Source: Chroococcidiopsis sp. TS-821
GTDB taxonomy: Bacteria > Cyanobacteriota > Cyanobacteriia > Cyanobacteriales > Chroococcidiopsidaceae
Direction: 5' to 3'
Length of the DNA: 64,000 nucleotides
Assembly (NCBI RefSeq): GCF_002939305.1
Contig: NZ_MVDI01000003.1
Coordinates: forward strand, 434,001-498,000
The position numbers and the translations under genes are program-made. Positions 55,341-64,000 of the stretch are shown piece after piece. Positions within the stretch are counted from its first letter, which is position 1. The number at the start of each line of letters is the position of its first letter. A model generated the notes under the pieces. That model made no database searches. It saw only the letters and a list, made by a program, of their open reading frames with translations, and was not told where the DNA came from.

Positions 55341-56603
55341 ATGTCTACTTTCAAGCACTGGCGATCGGGAACCGCTGGACTAATGGCTTTGGGGATAACC
55401 GTTGGTGCCGTTGCTCCTATGACCGTACCTGCGCCATCGTTTGCGCAAGTGTCTGCTTTTGCTGATGTTCCAGCCAACTATTGGGCAACGCCCTTTATTA
55501 CAGAACTCGCAAGCAGAAACATTATTGCTGGGTTTCCTGATAACAGTTTTCGACCAGAAGAGCCAGTGACGCGCGCTCAATTTGCAGCAATGGTAAGTAG
55601 GGCTTTCCCACGCGCAGGGCAAAGACCCGCAGTACAATTTACCGATGTACCATCGAACTTTTGGGGTGCAGCAGCGATTCAGCAGGCTTACACAACAGGT
55701 TTTCTAGCAGGCTATCCAGGGAATCGTTTTGAACCGAATCAAAACATTCCTCGCGAACAAGTTTTAGTTTCGCTAGCTAACGGTCTTAACTATACTGCAA
55801 CCACCGACGTCAATAGCGTTTTGGGTCAATTTTATGCTGATGCAAACGCTATTTCTGGTTACGCTCGCGCGCCGATCGCTGCTGCCACTGAACGACGGAT
55901 TGTTGTAAATTATCCGAATGTTCAATTTCTTAATCCAACGCGAACGGCAACACGTGCAGATGTAGCAGCATTCATTTATCAAGCTTTAGCAAGTGCAGGG
56001 CAAGTCGCCGCGGTTAACTCGCCTTACATTGTCGGGCAAGCACAGCAACCAACAGCGCCCACAACCGTTACAATTCCCAGTGGCACGAGTCTTCCAGTAC
56101 GCTACGACCAAGCCGAAAGAATTTTAGTCACGCGCGAAGAAACCGCGCCTCTAACGCTCACAGTCGCACAAAACATCATCACGCGCGATGGTACCGTATT
56201 GATTCCTTCGGGTAGCCAAGTTGTTGGCGAACTGCGACCAGCTGAAGGTGGTTCGCAATTTGTTGCCCGCGAGTTAGTTTTGGCTAGCGGTCAGCGTTAT
56301 CAATTTAATGCAACCTCAGAAGTGATTACTCGTACCGAACGCGTGCGTCGCGGCGCGAATGCAGGTCGCATTGTGCGTAATGCGGCATTAGGTGCTGCTG
56401 CTGCTGCTGCCATTTCTGCGGTTACTGGAGACCGCGCGATCGCAACAGAAGAAGTCCTTGGTGGAGCTGGTGTTGGTGCTTTACTTGGCTTATTCTTGGG
56501 TCGAGACAGCGTTGACCTAGTTGCTATTGACCCTGATACCGATTTACAACTCACACTCGCATCGGATTTAGTGCTGACTCCTAACGCGACAACACAGCAA
56601 TAA
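55341..56603 (+). CDS. S-layer homology domain protein with C-terminal beta/glycine-rich domain
   Basis: A 420-residue exported protein. The signal peptide (about 1-34) ends FAQ. Two SLH domains follow (FADVPANYWATPFI and FTDVPSNFWGAAAI are their starts) plus a weaker third (about 140-200). The C-terminal half has IPSGTSLPVRYD and TVLIPSGSQVVGELRPAEGG, a TrbI/VirB10-like beta domain, then a Gly/Ala hydrophobic stretch (about 345-385). SLH domains bind secondary cell-wall polymer or peptidoglycan. Start ATG 55341 has GGAGAG upstream. It ends in a strong hairpin terminator. Confidence 0.82.
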   Translation: MSTFKHWRSGTAGLMALGITVGAVAPMTVPAPSFAQVSAFADVPANYWATPFITELASRNIIAGFPDNSFRPEEPVTRAQFAAMVSRAFPRAGQRPAVQFTDVPSNFWGAAAIQQAYTTGFLAGYPGNRFEPNQNIPREQVLVSLANGLNYTATTDVNSVLGQFYADANAISGYARAPIAAATERRIVVNYPNVQFLNPTRTATRADVAAFIYQALASAGQVAAVNSPYIVGQAQQPTAPTTVTIPSGTSLPVRYDQAERILVTREETAPLTLTVAQNIITRDGTVLIPSGSQVVGELRPAEGGSQFVARELVLASGQRYQFNATSEVITRTERVRRGANAGRIVRNAALGAAAAAAISAVTGDRAIATEEVLGGAGVGALLGLFLGRDSVDLVAIDPDTDLQLTLASDLVLTPNATTQQ

Positions 56604-56615
56604 CTACATCTTGTT

Positions 56616-56646
56616 AGCGGTTAGCTAATTGCTAATCGCTTTTTTT
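56616..56646 (+). terminator. Rho-independent terminator overlapping a convergent gene end
   Basis: A 10-bp stem AGCGGTTAGC (56616-56625) / GCTAATCGCT (56631-56640), one G-T pair, loop TAATT, followed by six T residues. It ends the SLH gene, while its 3' half codes for the last residues and stop of the convergent histidine kinase. Confidence 0.85.
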
Positions 56647-57959
56647 ACCACAGGTAGCCAGACGACAAACGTCGTTCCAGGAGTGTCAGCATTTGGGCGA
56701 GTAAAATGCTTGGCAGGACTAAAAACTTCAATTTTTCCTTGCATTTGTTCGACTAAATCTTTTGCGATCGCCAGTCCCAACCCTGTGCCAGGAATTTGTG
56801 ATGCTGCTTGCACGCCCCGATAATGTCGCTCAAACATATGCTCGAGATCTTGCGGTGGAATTCCTGGACCGCTATCGCTAATTGCAATACTTTGCAGATC
56901 TTCTTTCGGTTCTACTTGAATATAAATTTGTCCTCCGGCGGGCGTGTACTTTAAAGCGTTATCCAGTAAATTACTAAAGACTTCTCTTAAAGCTACGCGA
57001 TTAGCATAAACTAAGGGTAAATCAGCAGGAATATCTGACTGAACGTTTAAGTTGCGTTCTTGCGCGATCGCACTGGCACTAGCTAACAGCGGTTCGAGAA
57101 TATCAGCAACCGAACACGGTTCTATATTTTCGCCAACATTTGGTAGCAGCACTAAAGGTTTTGCAACTGGTTCGACTGTCCTTTCTAGAACCAAAGGCGT
57201 GACTGACAAAGATTTTTCAGAATCAGGCTCTGGTGGGGTTAGCTCAATAACTTGGTCAAACTGTTTGAGTAATTCTTGGATGCGATCGCTTTCTCTAACA
57301 ATGTTTTCTGCAACTTGACGATTCGCATCACCAGGAACGAAGCGCTTCATTAAAAGTTTGCCAAATGTCCGTAGCGCTGTTAACGGGTTGCGCAATTGAT
57401 GCAATAAATTATCGAGCAAATCGCGTTGCGTCTGCATCAAAGATTGCTGTTGAGTTAGCTGCTGTTCGTACCACTCGCGTCGTTTATCGAGGACTCTTGC
57501 CAGCGCCAGTGTTTGCGCAATGCGTTCAATTTCATGACGTTCGCGTTCATTCCAGGGTTTATGCTCTCGACTGGTCACCAGCAATCCCATGAAGCTGTTG
57601 TCATGCATCAAAGGCAAAACGATTTGCGTGCTAGGCAACAAACTATCGTCTTGCACCGATGAATTGTCTGTCGACTCTGGCTCAAATAACTGCGGTACGG
57701 CATCTGGCAGTGCAGAGTGCGTATCAGACAGCAACGGCAATAGACTATTACTGAGTTCTGGAATGAGCGTTAAAACTGTTGCTGCTTGCCAAGCTGCTGT
57801 TTCGGGATAAATCACTATCGGAATTAACTTTGTTTGTGATTCTCCTTCTTCTTGCAGTTCTTCAGTTAGGTACACAACGCTTAAGGATGCTCCTAAACTT
57901 TGGGTCAGTAAAGCAACCTGCGATCGACATAGCGCAACTAACTCAGAACTAGCAGACAT
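56625..57959 (-). CDS. Sensor histidine kinase with N-terminal GAF-like domain
   Basis: A 444-residue soluble kinase starting at ATG 57957-57959. An N-terminal GAF-like domain (about 5-155) precedes a helical linker and the HisKA domain with the phosphorylated His187 in HQLRNPLTALR. The ATPase part has the N box (LLDNALKYTP), G1 (DSGPGIP) and G2 (GTGLGLAI). No membrane helix is present, so it senses an internal signal. An insertion of about 45 residues rich in Pro and Val lies between HisKA and the ATPase domain. No response regulator is adjacent. Confidence 0.9.
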   Translation of the reverse strand: MSASSELVALCRSQVALLTQSLGASLSVVYLTEELQEEGESQTKLIPIVIYPETAAWQAATVLTLIPELSNSLLPLLSDTHSALPDAVPQLFEPESTDNSSVQDDSLLPSTQIVLPLMHDNSFMGLLVTSREHKPWNERERHEIERIAQTLALARVLDKRREWYEQQLTQQQSLMQTQRDLLDNLLHQLRNPLTALRTFGKLLMKRFVPGDANRQVAENIVRESDRIQELLKQFDQVIELTPPEPDSEKSLSVTPLVLERTVEPVAKPLVLLPNVGENIEPCSVADILEPLLASASAIAQERNLNVQSDIPADLPLVYANRVALREVFSNLLDNALKYTPAGGQIYIQVEPKEDLQSIAISDSGPGIPPQDLEHMFERHYRGVQAASQIPGTGLGLAIAKDLVEQMQGKIEVFSPAKHFTRPNADTPGTTFVVWLPVVKKAISN

Positions 57960-58005
57960 CAATAAAATTACTCTATAACGTGAATTGCTTGCCTACCTTG
58001 CTAAC

Positions 58006-58030
58006 TGGTCATTGGTCATTGGCAATGGTC
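58006..58030 (+). repeat. Short TGGTCAT tandem repeat
   Basis: Units TGGTCAT-TGGTCAT-TGGCAAT run in the spacer between the histidine kinase and DUF3155 genes. The unit length is again seven bases. Confidence 0.6.
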
Positions 58031-58266
58031 TTCATTCACCTACTACTCTTTCATTATGGCAGGCTAGTAACTATTTAAAAATTACCAATTTACTACCTGA
58101 CTCAATCTAGAGTTATAAATTTTTAACTCCTTCTATCTGAACTACAATCAACAACTTTGTATCAAAACCTTAACAAAAGTTGATTTTTTCGTCTCAATTT
58201 CATATACTGACGACGGCTTTTGTAACCATGACTACAATATGCAGCTTGAAAGAGGAGGGAAAGAGG

Positions 58267-58578
58267 TTGGCAAGGAGACGGAAGCGTAAAAGTCGTCGTC
58301 GCCAAGAAGGACGCCGAATCCTCGAACACGTTGCCCAGTTTAGCATCGAAAGTGGCGAAGATAAACCTGTGACAGCCGCACGAAAATTTATTCAAGCGGA
58401 GGGGATTTTGCCACCAGCGTTGCTATTAGTGAAACGGAACGAACATACGACAGACCGTTATTTTTGGGCAGAGAAAGGTCTATTCGGGGCACAATATGTG
58501 GAAGAAAACCATTTCTTGTTTCCCAGTTTGAGAACGTTAGAATCTCCAGAACAAGACAGCTTAGCTGTTCGTAAATGA
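58267..58578 (+). CDS. DUF3155 family protein
   Basis: The 103-residue protein starts at TTG 58267: LARRRKRKSRRRQEGRRI, a strongly basic stretch, then HVAQFSIESGEDKPVTAARKF and RNEHTTDRYFWAEKGLF, both DUF3155 hallmarks. An AGGAGG ribosome site 9 bases before the TTG decides the start; upstream ATG codons at 58180 and 58228 have none and add non-family residues. The Arg/Lys-rich N-terminus suggests RNA or DNA contact. The family is restricted to cyanobacteria and has no known role. Confidence 0.8.
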   Translation: MARRRKRKSRRRQEGRRILEHVAQFSIESGEDKPVTAARKFIQAEGILPPALLLVKRNEHTTDRYFWAEKGLFGAQYVEENHFLFPSLRTLESPEQDSLAVRK

Positions 58579-58692
58579 ATACAGCGATTGACTCAATGGA
58601 TGGCAAGCTCGTTAGCAATTTTTGAGAAAGTCTTTTCTTACGAACAGCTAACAAGTATTTGCCACATACGAGAGCAAAGCGTTTTTGATTTT

Positions 58693-58726
58693 TACCCCAC
58701 TCAAGACCGAAAATCTAGGTGGGGTA
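58693..58726. terminator. Hairpin between convergent genes, possible terminator
   Basis: The 8-bp arms TACCCCAC (58693-58700) and GTGGGGTA (58719-58726) enclose an 18-base loop. T content after it on either strand is modest, so efficiency is doubtful. It lies between the DUF3155 gene and the CCB1-like gene. Confidence 0.45.
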
Positions 58727-58746
58727 TTTCGTTGCAGCAATGCACT

Positions 58747-59286
58747 TTATTCGCAAGGCTTTAACTTGAGCGATCGCTGTAACTCAATTAGCTCATCTCG
58801 ATGAGCCACAACTGTAATTCGGCTTTGTAACTCATGCGGTAGCTTGTTTGTTTGATTGGAGAGCTTGAGCAAGACTTGCTCTGGACGAGCAGCTTTTTTC
58901 CAATAAAACACGCCAGCCATAGGAGATAGTAGCACTAAACCAAGGAAGATTGAACTCAAGTTAGGGAAAAGTAGAGACCAGACAAGTGCTAAACACAAAA
59001 TGCCGATCGCTGCGAGCAACGTTAAAAAAATTGCTAAGAAAATGCTCGGTTTAACAAATCCCTCGTACGTAACTTGATAGCGCTCAGAATCAACGCTAGA
59101 TAGGCGATATGAGCGGCGGGTAAAATACTGCTGTAATTGCTCTAGCAAAGTCGTGTCTTCTTGTTCCCCAACAAGAGTGACTTCTTGCGTGCGGTCTTTA
59201 ACCGATGCTCGAATAAAGAAAAACAGCCCGACTGCTAATAGCAAAGTCAGCACCAACGTAGAAGTAAGAGACGTAACACTCATCAT
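58747..59286 (-). CDS. Cofactor assembly of complex C protein (CCB1-like)
   Basis: A 179-residue membrane protein with an N-terminal helix (about 6-25, ending FFFIRAS), a soluble stretch containing VKDRTQEV and TLLEQLQQYFTRRSYR, and two helices near 80-135. This arrangement matches cyanobacterial proteins annotated as cofactor assembly of complex C subunit B. In algae and plants CCB factors attach heme ci to cytochrome b6. The assignment is from recalled similarity and is moderately sure. It is 32 bp downstream of the PadR regulator gene, same strand. Confidence 0.6.
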   Translation of the reverse strand: MMSVTSLTSTLVLTLLLAVGLFFFIRASVKDRTQEVTLVGEQEDTTLLEQLQQYFTRRSYRLSSVDSERYQVTYEGFVKPSIFLAIFLTLLAAIGILCLALVWSLLFPNLSSIFLGLVLLSPMAGVFYWKKAARPEQVLLKLSNQTNKLPHELQSRITVVAHRDELIELQRSLKLKPCE

Positions 59287-59318
59287 TTGTCGTTACAGCA
59301 TGCAACGTTTTCTTTTAA

Positions 59319-59681
59319 TTATTGATGATTTGTTACACGCATACCACTACTCACATACCCATGCCATAAACGCGCCAATTCTTGAGCTTGCGGTAACCAA
59401 TCAGGATTAATTTGATACATCCTGCGAGGACGTCCGCGACCTTCCACCTTGCGCCAGTAGCCAGTAATAGCCTTTTCATCTTCAAGAAACTTGAGGGCGC
59501 TGTACAAAACAGTATCAGAAAGGCGGTATAAGGGATATTCGGTCTCTAAACGTTGAATTAACTCTGTTCCATAAGACTCCGATTCTAATAATACTGACAA
59601 GACATAACATACAGCTAATTCCTGGCATAAATAAGTTGGAGGGGGGTTTTGAAAAAACTCATAGATTTCATGAATTTTCAT
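59319..59681 (-). CDS. PadR family transcriptional regulator
   Basis: The 120-residue protein has a winged helix-turn-helix: ELAVCYVLSVLLESESYGTEL (helices 1-2), YRLSDTVLYSALKFLEDEKAI (recognition helix) and a wing with KVEGRGRPRRMYQI. That is the usual PadR pattern, but the C-terminal dimer helix is short (WLPQAQELARLWHGY). It probably represses its own or nearby genes, perhaps the coupled CCB1-like gene. The upstream spacer of 743 bp is the likely operator region; no clear dyad is identified. Confidence 0.82.
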   Translation of the reverse strand: MKIHEIYEFFQNPPPTYLCQELAVCYVLSVLLESESYGTELIQRLETEYPLYRLSDTVLYSALKFLEDEKAITGYWRKVEGRGRPRRMYQINPDWLPQAQELARLWHGYVSSGMRVTNHQ

Positions 59682-60424
59682 TTTTTTTAACCGCTTAATG
59701 CGTCTAGGGCTAAATTTAAGTATCCCGACAGGTAGCTATCATAAAAACTCTTTAGATCCTCATTGCCAATCGACTGAAATGCCAGTTGTATACTAGCTAT
59801 TTTAGAGACGCACACCGTTTAGTAATTCTATACTTTTAATTTGCTTTTGTCTGCGAAATTTTATGAATAGAAAACCAGCATGACTTTAATGCTATTAAAT
59901 GTGTATCTGTGAATAGCTAAACTGACATAACTAACTCTGCATAACTTTCAGAAACGATATTTATTTTCTGTGTACGTAGGAAAATATTTGGCAAAAAACA
60001 AAGAACGTTTCGTAGTTATCTGCGGTCATAAAAACATAACTTTAATATACTCATACACCAGATTTACTAAATCATTTATCTCCTTGATAAAGGAAAACTC
60101 CTAGAAGAATCAGAAATAAATTATAAATAATTTTAGTTTTAAATCCTGTAAAGTCGAGCGCAAGCAAGATGAAACAATTATAAAGAAAAAAATTAGTCAG
60201 AGAAAAAGAGTGGATTAAGTAAAAAGCTGTTTTATTTATTACTTAAGTAACTAGAGAAATTGGGGAATTGATGACAAAGTTACCCAATAAGTTCACAACT
60301 CACCTAAACAAATATGATTGACTTTTCGCCATGCTTGTGCAAGTTCATACTTAACGTGCTGTCAGGAGTGCAGGTAAATGTGATAAGAATCTAGTTATAG
60401 ATACCGCTACTTGAGACTAGAACA
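59682..60424. other. Long AT-rich spacer, 743 bp, no gene seen
   Basis: The spacer separates the divergent padR and DUF3611 genes. It is AT-rich with no HIP1 octamer that I can see, no ORF with a ribosome site, no tRNA and no repeat copy. It must hold promoters for both genes. Confidence 0.45.
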
Positions 60425-61006
60425 ATGGTTAACAAGTCAGATTCTTCGCTGCCTTCGGGATTGCAACGAATTGCGATTGCATTTCGCATAGCTGGCTGGC
60501 TTAGTTTTTGGACTCAGTTAGTCTTAGCGGTTGTCTCTGCTGTCATATTGCTGTCTGCCAGTTTGAGTCGAGATACAGGACCAAATGTGCAACAAAGTCC
60601 AGGAACAGGCTTTGGCATCGTTTTAGCTGTCAGTGGCTTAGTTACGTTAGGTTTAGGGATTTACATAGCGTTTCGTTACACGCGCATTAGTAATCGCTTG
60701 CTTTCAGCAAATACAACGAATCGTCCGCGCAAGGCAGATACAATTCAAATTCTACGCCTAGGCTTAATTGTGAATTTAGTCGGAATGCTATTAACGATTT
60801 TGGGGGCGCAGGCGATCGCCGGTACGCTACTTCTGAGATCCTTTGCATTACCGCAAACAGGGTTAGGCGCAGCAATTTACAATCCGCAACAACTCATTCG
60901 ACCGTTGGATATATTGGTAGTTCAAGCAAATACGAACACTGTAGCGGCTCATTTTGCGGGGCTTGTTGCTTCGTTATTTCTCTTAGCTCGCATCAATAAA
61001 AACTAG
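60425..61006 (+). CDS. DUF3611 family membrane protein
   Basis: A 193-residue protein with four membrane helices. The N-terminus SGLQRIAIAFRIAGWLSFWTQ and the loop FRYTRISNRLLSA near 81-93 are characteristic of DUF3611, found in cyanobacteria and plant plastids. The C-terminus LVASLFLLARINKN is a membrane helix followed by a short basic tail. The function is unknown; the plastid homologues suggest a thylakoid or envelope place. serS begins 68 bp downstream on the same strand. Confidence 0.78.
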   Translation: MVNKSDSSLPSGLQRIAIAFRIAGWLSFWTQLVLAVVSAVILLSASLSRDTGPNVQQSPGTGFGIVLAVSGLVTLGLGIYIAFRYTRISNRLLSANTTNRPRKADTIQILRLGLIVNLVGMLLTILGAQAIAGTLLLRSFALPQTGLGAAIYNPQQLIRPLDILVVQANTNTVAAHFAGLVASLFLLARINKN

Positions 61007-61074
61007 CTTAAATCGCGGCAGAATAGGCATAAGCATTGTATTCTGTTGTATTGGCAAAAAACAGGAATAAGTTT

Positions 61075-62364
61075 GTGCTGGATATTAAGCAGATTCGAGA
61101 AAATCCATCATTCGTACAAGAAAGGTTGCAAAGTCGAGGAAACTACGATCTGCAACCGCTATTAACACTCGATCGACAACAAAGAGAACTCGAAGCGAAG
61201 CGATCGCACTTACAAGCGCGCAGTAACGAGATTGGGAAACTTGTCGGACAAAAAATTAAAGCAGGTAGCGATCCGCAAGGCGCAGAGATTCAGAGTTTGC
61301 GTCAAGAAGGAAACGACCTCAAAAACCAAATTAGCGAACTCGAACCGCAAGAAAGAGAGATTAAGTCGCAATTAGAAGCTTTATTGTTGACAATACCCAA
61401 TTTACCGAGTGAATCGACTCCACTGGGTAGCAGCGAAGAAGATAACGTTGAAGTCAGACGTTGGGGCGATGAGTATATTCCCCAAAACCATATCTTACCG
61501 CATTGGGAAATTGGCGAATATTTGGGAATTTTAAATTTTGAGCGATCGGTGAAAGTTGCCCAAAGTCGTTTTGTAACGTTAATTGGCGCCGGCGCAGCTC
61601 TAGAAAGAGCATTAATTCAGTTTATGCTCGATCGCCAAATTGCAGCAGGTTATACAGAAGTTTTACCGCCAATTCTCATTAATACTCAATCGCTAACTGC
61701 CTCAGGTCAATTGCCGAAGTTTGCCGAAGAAAGTTTCAAGTGTGCGGCAGATGATTTATGGTTAAGTCCAACAGCAGAAGTCCCCATTACTAACCTGTAT
61801 CGCGAAGAAATTCTTGCAGCTGAAGATTTACCAATAAACCACTGTGCGTATACTCCTTGCTTTAGACGAGAAGCAGGAAGTTATGGAAGAGATACGCGCG
61901 GTTTAATTCGCCTGCATCAATTTAATAAAGTCGAACTTTACAAATTTGTTCATCCTGCGACTTCAGAACAAGAGCATCAAAAGTTAGTTGCAGATGCTGA
62001 AGCAATTTTACAAGAGTTGAAGCTACCGTATCGCGTATTAGAACTGTGTACTGGAGACTTGGGCTTCTCGGCAGCAAAGACGTATGATTTAGAAGTTTGG
62101 CTACCTTCAGCAAACAAATATCGCGAAATCTCTAGTTGTTCTAATTGTCGAGATTTTCAAGCACGACGTGGCGGAATTCGCTTTAAAGAAAGTGGCAAAA
62201 AAGGCACGCAATTTGTCCATACACTCAACGGTTCAGGGTTAGCGGTAGGACGTACAATGGCAGCAATTTTAGAGAACTACCAGCAGCCTGATAAAACGGT
62301 ACGCATCCCCGAAGCACTGCAACCTTATCTCAAGCAAGAGGTGTTAACAAGAACGACGTCTTAA
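61075..62364 (+). CDS. serS: Seryl-tRNA synthetase
   Basis: A 429-residue class II enzyme that charges tRNA-Ser. The N-terminal tRNA-binding coiled coil covers about 25-105 (REL...EIGKLVGQ). The core has motif 2 ([21 protein letters not shown]), [13 protein letters not shown] near 358-370, and motif 3 ([18 protein letters not shown]). I start at GTG 61075, which has AGGAA 7 bases upstream and yields the usual [10 protein letters not shown] opening; an upstream TTG at 61036 adds 13 non-conserved residues. rseP follows after 37 bp. Confidence 0.96.
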   Translation: MLDIKQIRENPSFVQERLQSRGNYDLQPLLTLDRQQRELEAKRSHLQARSNEIGKLVGQKIKAGSDPQGAEIQSLRQEGNDLKNQISELEPQEREIKSQLEALLLTIPNLPSESTPLGSSEEDNVEVRRWGDEYIPQNHILPHWEIGEYLGILNFERSVKVAQSRFVTLIGAGAALERALIQFMLDRQIAAGYTEVLPPILINTQSLTASGQLPKFAEESFKCAADDLWLSPTAEVPITNLYREEILAAEDLPINHCAYTPCFRREAGSYGRDTRGLIRLHQFNKVELYKFVHPATSEQEHQKLVADAEAILQELKLPYRVLELCTGDLGFSAAKTYDLEVWLPSANKYREISSCSNCRDFQARRGGIRFKESGKKGTQFVHTLNGSGLAVGRTMAAILENYQQPDKTVRIPEALQPYLKQEVLTRTTS

Positions 62365-62401
62365 AATAAAGAAATGTGTAAATAATAAATAGAGTATATC
62401 T

Positions 62402-63490
62402 ATGTCAGTTTTGGCAGCGATCGCAGTTTTAGCGCTATTGATCGTGGTACACGAGCTGGGACACTTTATTGCAGCAAGATCCCAAGGTATCCACGTTAAC
62501 CGTTTCTCGCTGGGCTTTGGTCCGGTTTTGTTAAAGTACCAGGGAAAGGAAACTGAGTATGCTGTCAGGGCATTTCCTTTAGGTGGGTATGTCGGATTTC
62601 CTGATGACGATCCCGATAGCAAAATTCCGCCCAACGATCCCAATTTATTGCGCAACCGTCCTGTGCTCGATCGGGCAATAGTGATTAGTGCAGGCGTTAT
62701 TGCCAACTTGATTTTTGCCTATTTATTACTCGTAGTTCAGATTGGGACGGTTGGCGCGCCACAACTCAACTTTGAACCTGGTGTTTTAGTTCCTGCAGTT
62801 GTCACCGAACAAACAAGTGTAGCTGCCCAAGCTGGTATCAAACCAGGGGACATTATTATCAGTGTTGATGGGAAAGCGTTACCCGCTTCACAAGAAGCAT
62901 TGCCTTATCTACGCCAGGTGATACAAGAACACCCAAATCAACCATTGCCACTCACAATTCAACGCAACGACGAAACTATTGTGTTGACTGTTACCCCCGA
63001 AGCTGGTGAAGATGGCAAAGGACGCATTGGCGTGCAGTTAGCGCCTAATGGCAAAGTAGAACGTCAGCGTGCAAGTAATATCATAGAAGCGTTTACGGCA
63101 GGTGCGACTGAATTTCAGCGGATTGTCTTGTTGACAGGGCAAGGTTTTGTGCAGTTACTCAGTAACTTTAGTCAAACAGCAGATCAAGTCGCAGGTCCTG
63201 TAAAAATTGTGGAAATTGGAGCAAGTATTGCCCAATCCGATGCAGGAAACTTATTTCAATTTGCAGCGTTGATCAGCGTTAACCTGGCTTTAATTAACAT
63301 TTTGCCACTACCCGCCTTAGATGGCGGACAACTCGCGTTTTTACTCATTGAAGGTTTGCGTGGTAAGCCGCTACCTACTCACATTCAGGACGGGGTTATG
63401 CAAACTGGACTCATGTTATTGTTAGGTTTAGGCATCTTTTTAATTGTGCGCGATACTGCCAACCTTGAGTGGGTACAGAATTTGTTCTAG
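62402..63490 (+). CDS. rseP: Intramembrane zinc protease RseP
   Basis: A 362-residue site-2 protease. HELGH (17-21) is the zinc motif in helix 1, the LDGG motif (PALDGGQL) near 303-310 supplies the third ligand, and one PDZ domain lies between (AAQAGIKPGDIIISVDGKALP near 141-161). It cleaves transmembrane anti-sigma factors or remnant signal peptides in the membrane. A single PDZ domain is usual in cyanobacteria (E. coli has two). Its TAG stop shares the G with the GTG start of nth, so translation is coupled. Confidence 0.93.
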   Translation: MSVLAAIAVLALLIVVHELGHFIAARSQGIHVNRFSLGFGPVLLKYQGKETEYAVRAFPLGGYVGFPDDDPDSKIPPNDPNLLRNRPVLDRAIVISAGVIANLIFAYLLLVVQIGTVGAPQLNFEPGVLVPAVVTEQTSVAAQAGIKPGDIIISVDGKALPASQEALPYLRQVIQEHPNQPLPLTIQRNDETIVLTVTPEAGEDGKGRIGVQLAPNGKVERQRASNIIEAFTAGATEFQRIVLLTGQGFVQLLSNFSQTADQVAGPVKIVEIGASIAQSDAGNLFQFAALISVNLALINILPLPALDGGQLAFLLIEGLRGKPLPTHIQDGVMQTGLMLLLGLGIFLIVRDTANLEWVQNLF

Positions 63491-64000
63491 TGAGTATTGT
63501 TCGTAAATTGGCAAGTAAAAGGCAACGGGCGCTGGAAATTTTGATTCGCTTGAAGCGATTGTATCCAGAAGCCCCTTGCACGCTGAATTATGCAACGCCA
63601 GTACAACTTTTGGTAGCAACGATTCTTTCTGCGCAGTGTACTGATGAACGCGTAAATCAGGTGACACCAGAGTTGTTTCGGCGATTTCCCGACGCAGCGG
63701 CGATCGCAAATGCCGATCCTGCTGAGATAGAAACAATAATTCGTCCCACAGGCTTTTATCGCAATAAAGCCAAGAATATTCAAGCGGCTTGTCGAATATT
63801 GGTGCAAGAGTATGGCGGTAACGTGCCAGCACGGATGGAGAAATTGTTAACGTTACCAGGAGTCGCCCGCAAAACTGCCAATGTAGTTCTCGCTCATGCG
63901 TATGATATTCATGTTGGAGTAACAGTAGATACTCATGTCAAGCGGCTATCTTATCGTTTGGGATTAACAAAACATACCGATCCACTGCATATTGAGCGCG
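63490..64000 (+). CDS. nth: Endonuclease III, N-terminal part (3' end outside window)
   Basis: The gene runs off the window end; 170 codons are present. The GTG start overlaps the rseP stop by one base. ILSAQCTDERVNQVTP near 44-59 and the helix-hairpin-helix LPGVARKTANVV near 119-130 (catalytic Lys) are present, followed by VDTHVKRL (catalytic Asp). The C-terminal four-Cys iron-sulfur cluster lies beyond the edge. The enzyme removes oxidised pyrimidines and nicks abasic DNA in base excision repair. Confidence 0.93.
   Translation, partial: MSIVRKLASKRQRALEILIRLKRLYPEAPCTLNYATPVQLLVATILSAQCTDERVNQVTPELFRRFPDAAAIANADPAEIETIIRPTGFYRNKAKNIQAACRILVQEYGGNVPARMEKLLTLPGVARKTANVVLAHAYDIHVGVTVDTHVKRLSYRLGLTKHTDPLHIER

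Noticed and set aside
58693-58726. Hairpin considered as a small RNA
   Set aside because: The position between convergent stops fits a terminator better, and no promoter is seen.

Overview
The window looks like an ordinary piece of a cyanobacterial chromosome. The palindrome GCGATCGC (HIP1) and its core CGATCG recur throughout genes and spacers. Several genes belong to families found almost only in cyanobacteria or plastids: NdhS, Tab2/Atab2, DUF3155, DUF2301, DUF3611, a HAS-barrel protein, a WGxxGxxG protein and a CCB1-like cytochrome b6f assembly factor. Gene order is loose, with short operons on both strands and AT-rich spacers carrying heptamer repeats and small palindromic repeats. This fits a large-genome cyanobacterium such as the Chroococcidiopsis/Gloeocapsopsis group; the genus is a guess. 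I found no rRNA, tRNA, CRISPR array or prophage.

Layout. 1-7.5 kb: an edge-truncated saccharopine dehydrogenase-like gene, a small exported protein, TspO, a WGxxGxxG protein, a CPA1 cation/proton antiporter, and a LivH permease and binding protein separated by an opposite-strand DUF1345 gene. 7.5-16.4 kb: a MOSC protein, a phosphofructokinase coupled to a dihydroorotate-dehydrogenase-like flavoprotein, a large CLC-CBS-Usp protein with Gln at the gating position, a frameshifted GDSL hydrolase, a PmbA paralogue and Tab2. 16.4-24.6 kb: two SDR enzymes, prolyl aminopeptidase, IlvC, a DUF6544-like protein and a YdeP-type molybdopterin oxidoreductase. 24.7-33.1 kb: a 30-residue membrane ORF, the arsenosugar pair arsS/arsM, an orphan sugar permease, PurN, a SAM-hydrolysing enzyme and small conserved proteins. 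33.4-41.7 kb: FolC, a fused oligopeptide ABC ATPase, mreB-mreC-mreD and ribD. 42-47.5 kb: a protein with an internal duplication, a TPR protein, a lone TnpB element and a tldD/tldE pair. 47.5-53.2 kb: gene remnants around DUF2993 and a UDP-glucose dehydrogenase/UDP-glucuronate decarboxylase pair. 53.2-64 kb: HAS-barrel, ndhS, an alpha/beta hydrolase, an SLH protein, a histidine kinase, DUF3155, a CCB1-like protein, PadR, DUF3611, serS, rseP and nth (cut by the window end).

Working together: arsM and arsS make arsenosugar precursors; ugd and the decarboxylase convert UDP-glucose to UDP-xylose for surface polysaccharide; mreBCD set cell shape; tldD/tldE form a heterodimeric protease; NdhS, Tab2 and the CCB1-like protein serve photosynthetic electron transport.

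I see no clearly new multi-gene system. The most notable items are the CLC protein with a natural Glu-to-Gln gate, a single-base frameshift in the GDSL gene, four degraded gene remnants between 47.6 and 53.1 kb, a five-copy palindromic repeat of which one copy can act as the ilvC terminator, a lone TnpB with its guide-RNA end, and several enzymes lacking a family catalytic residue.
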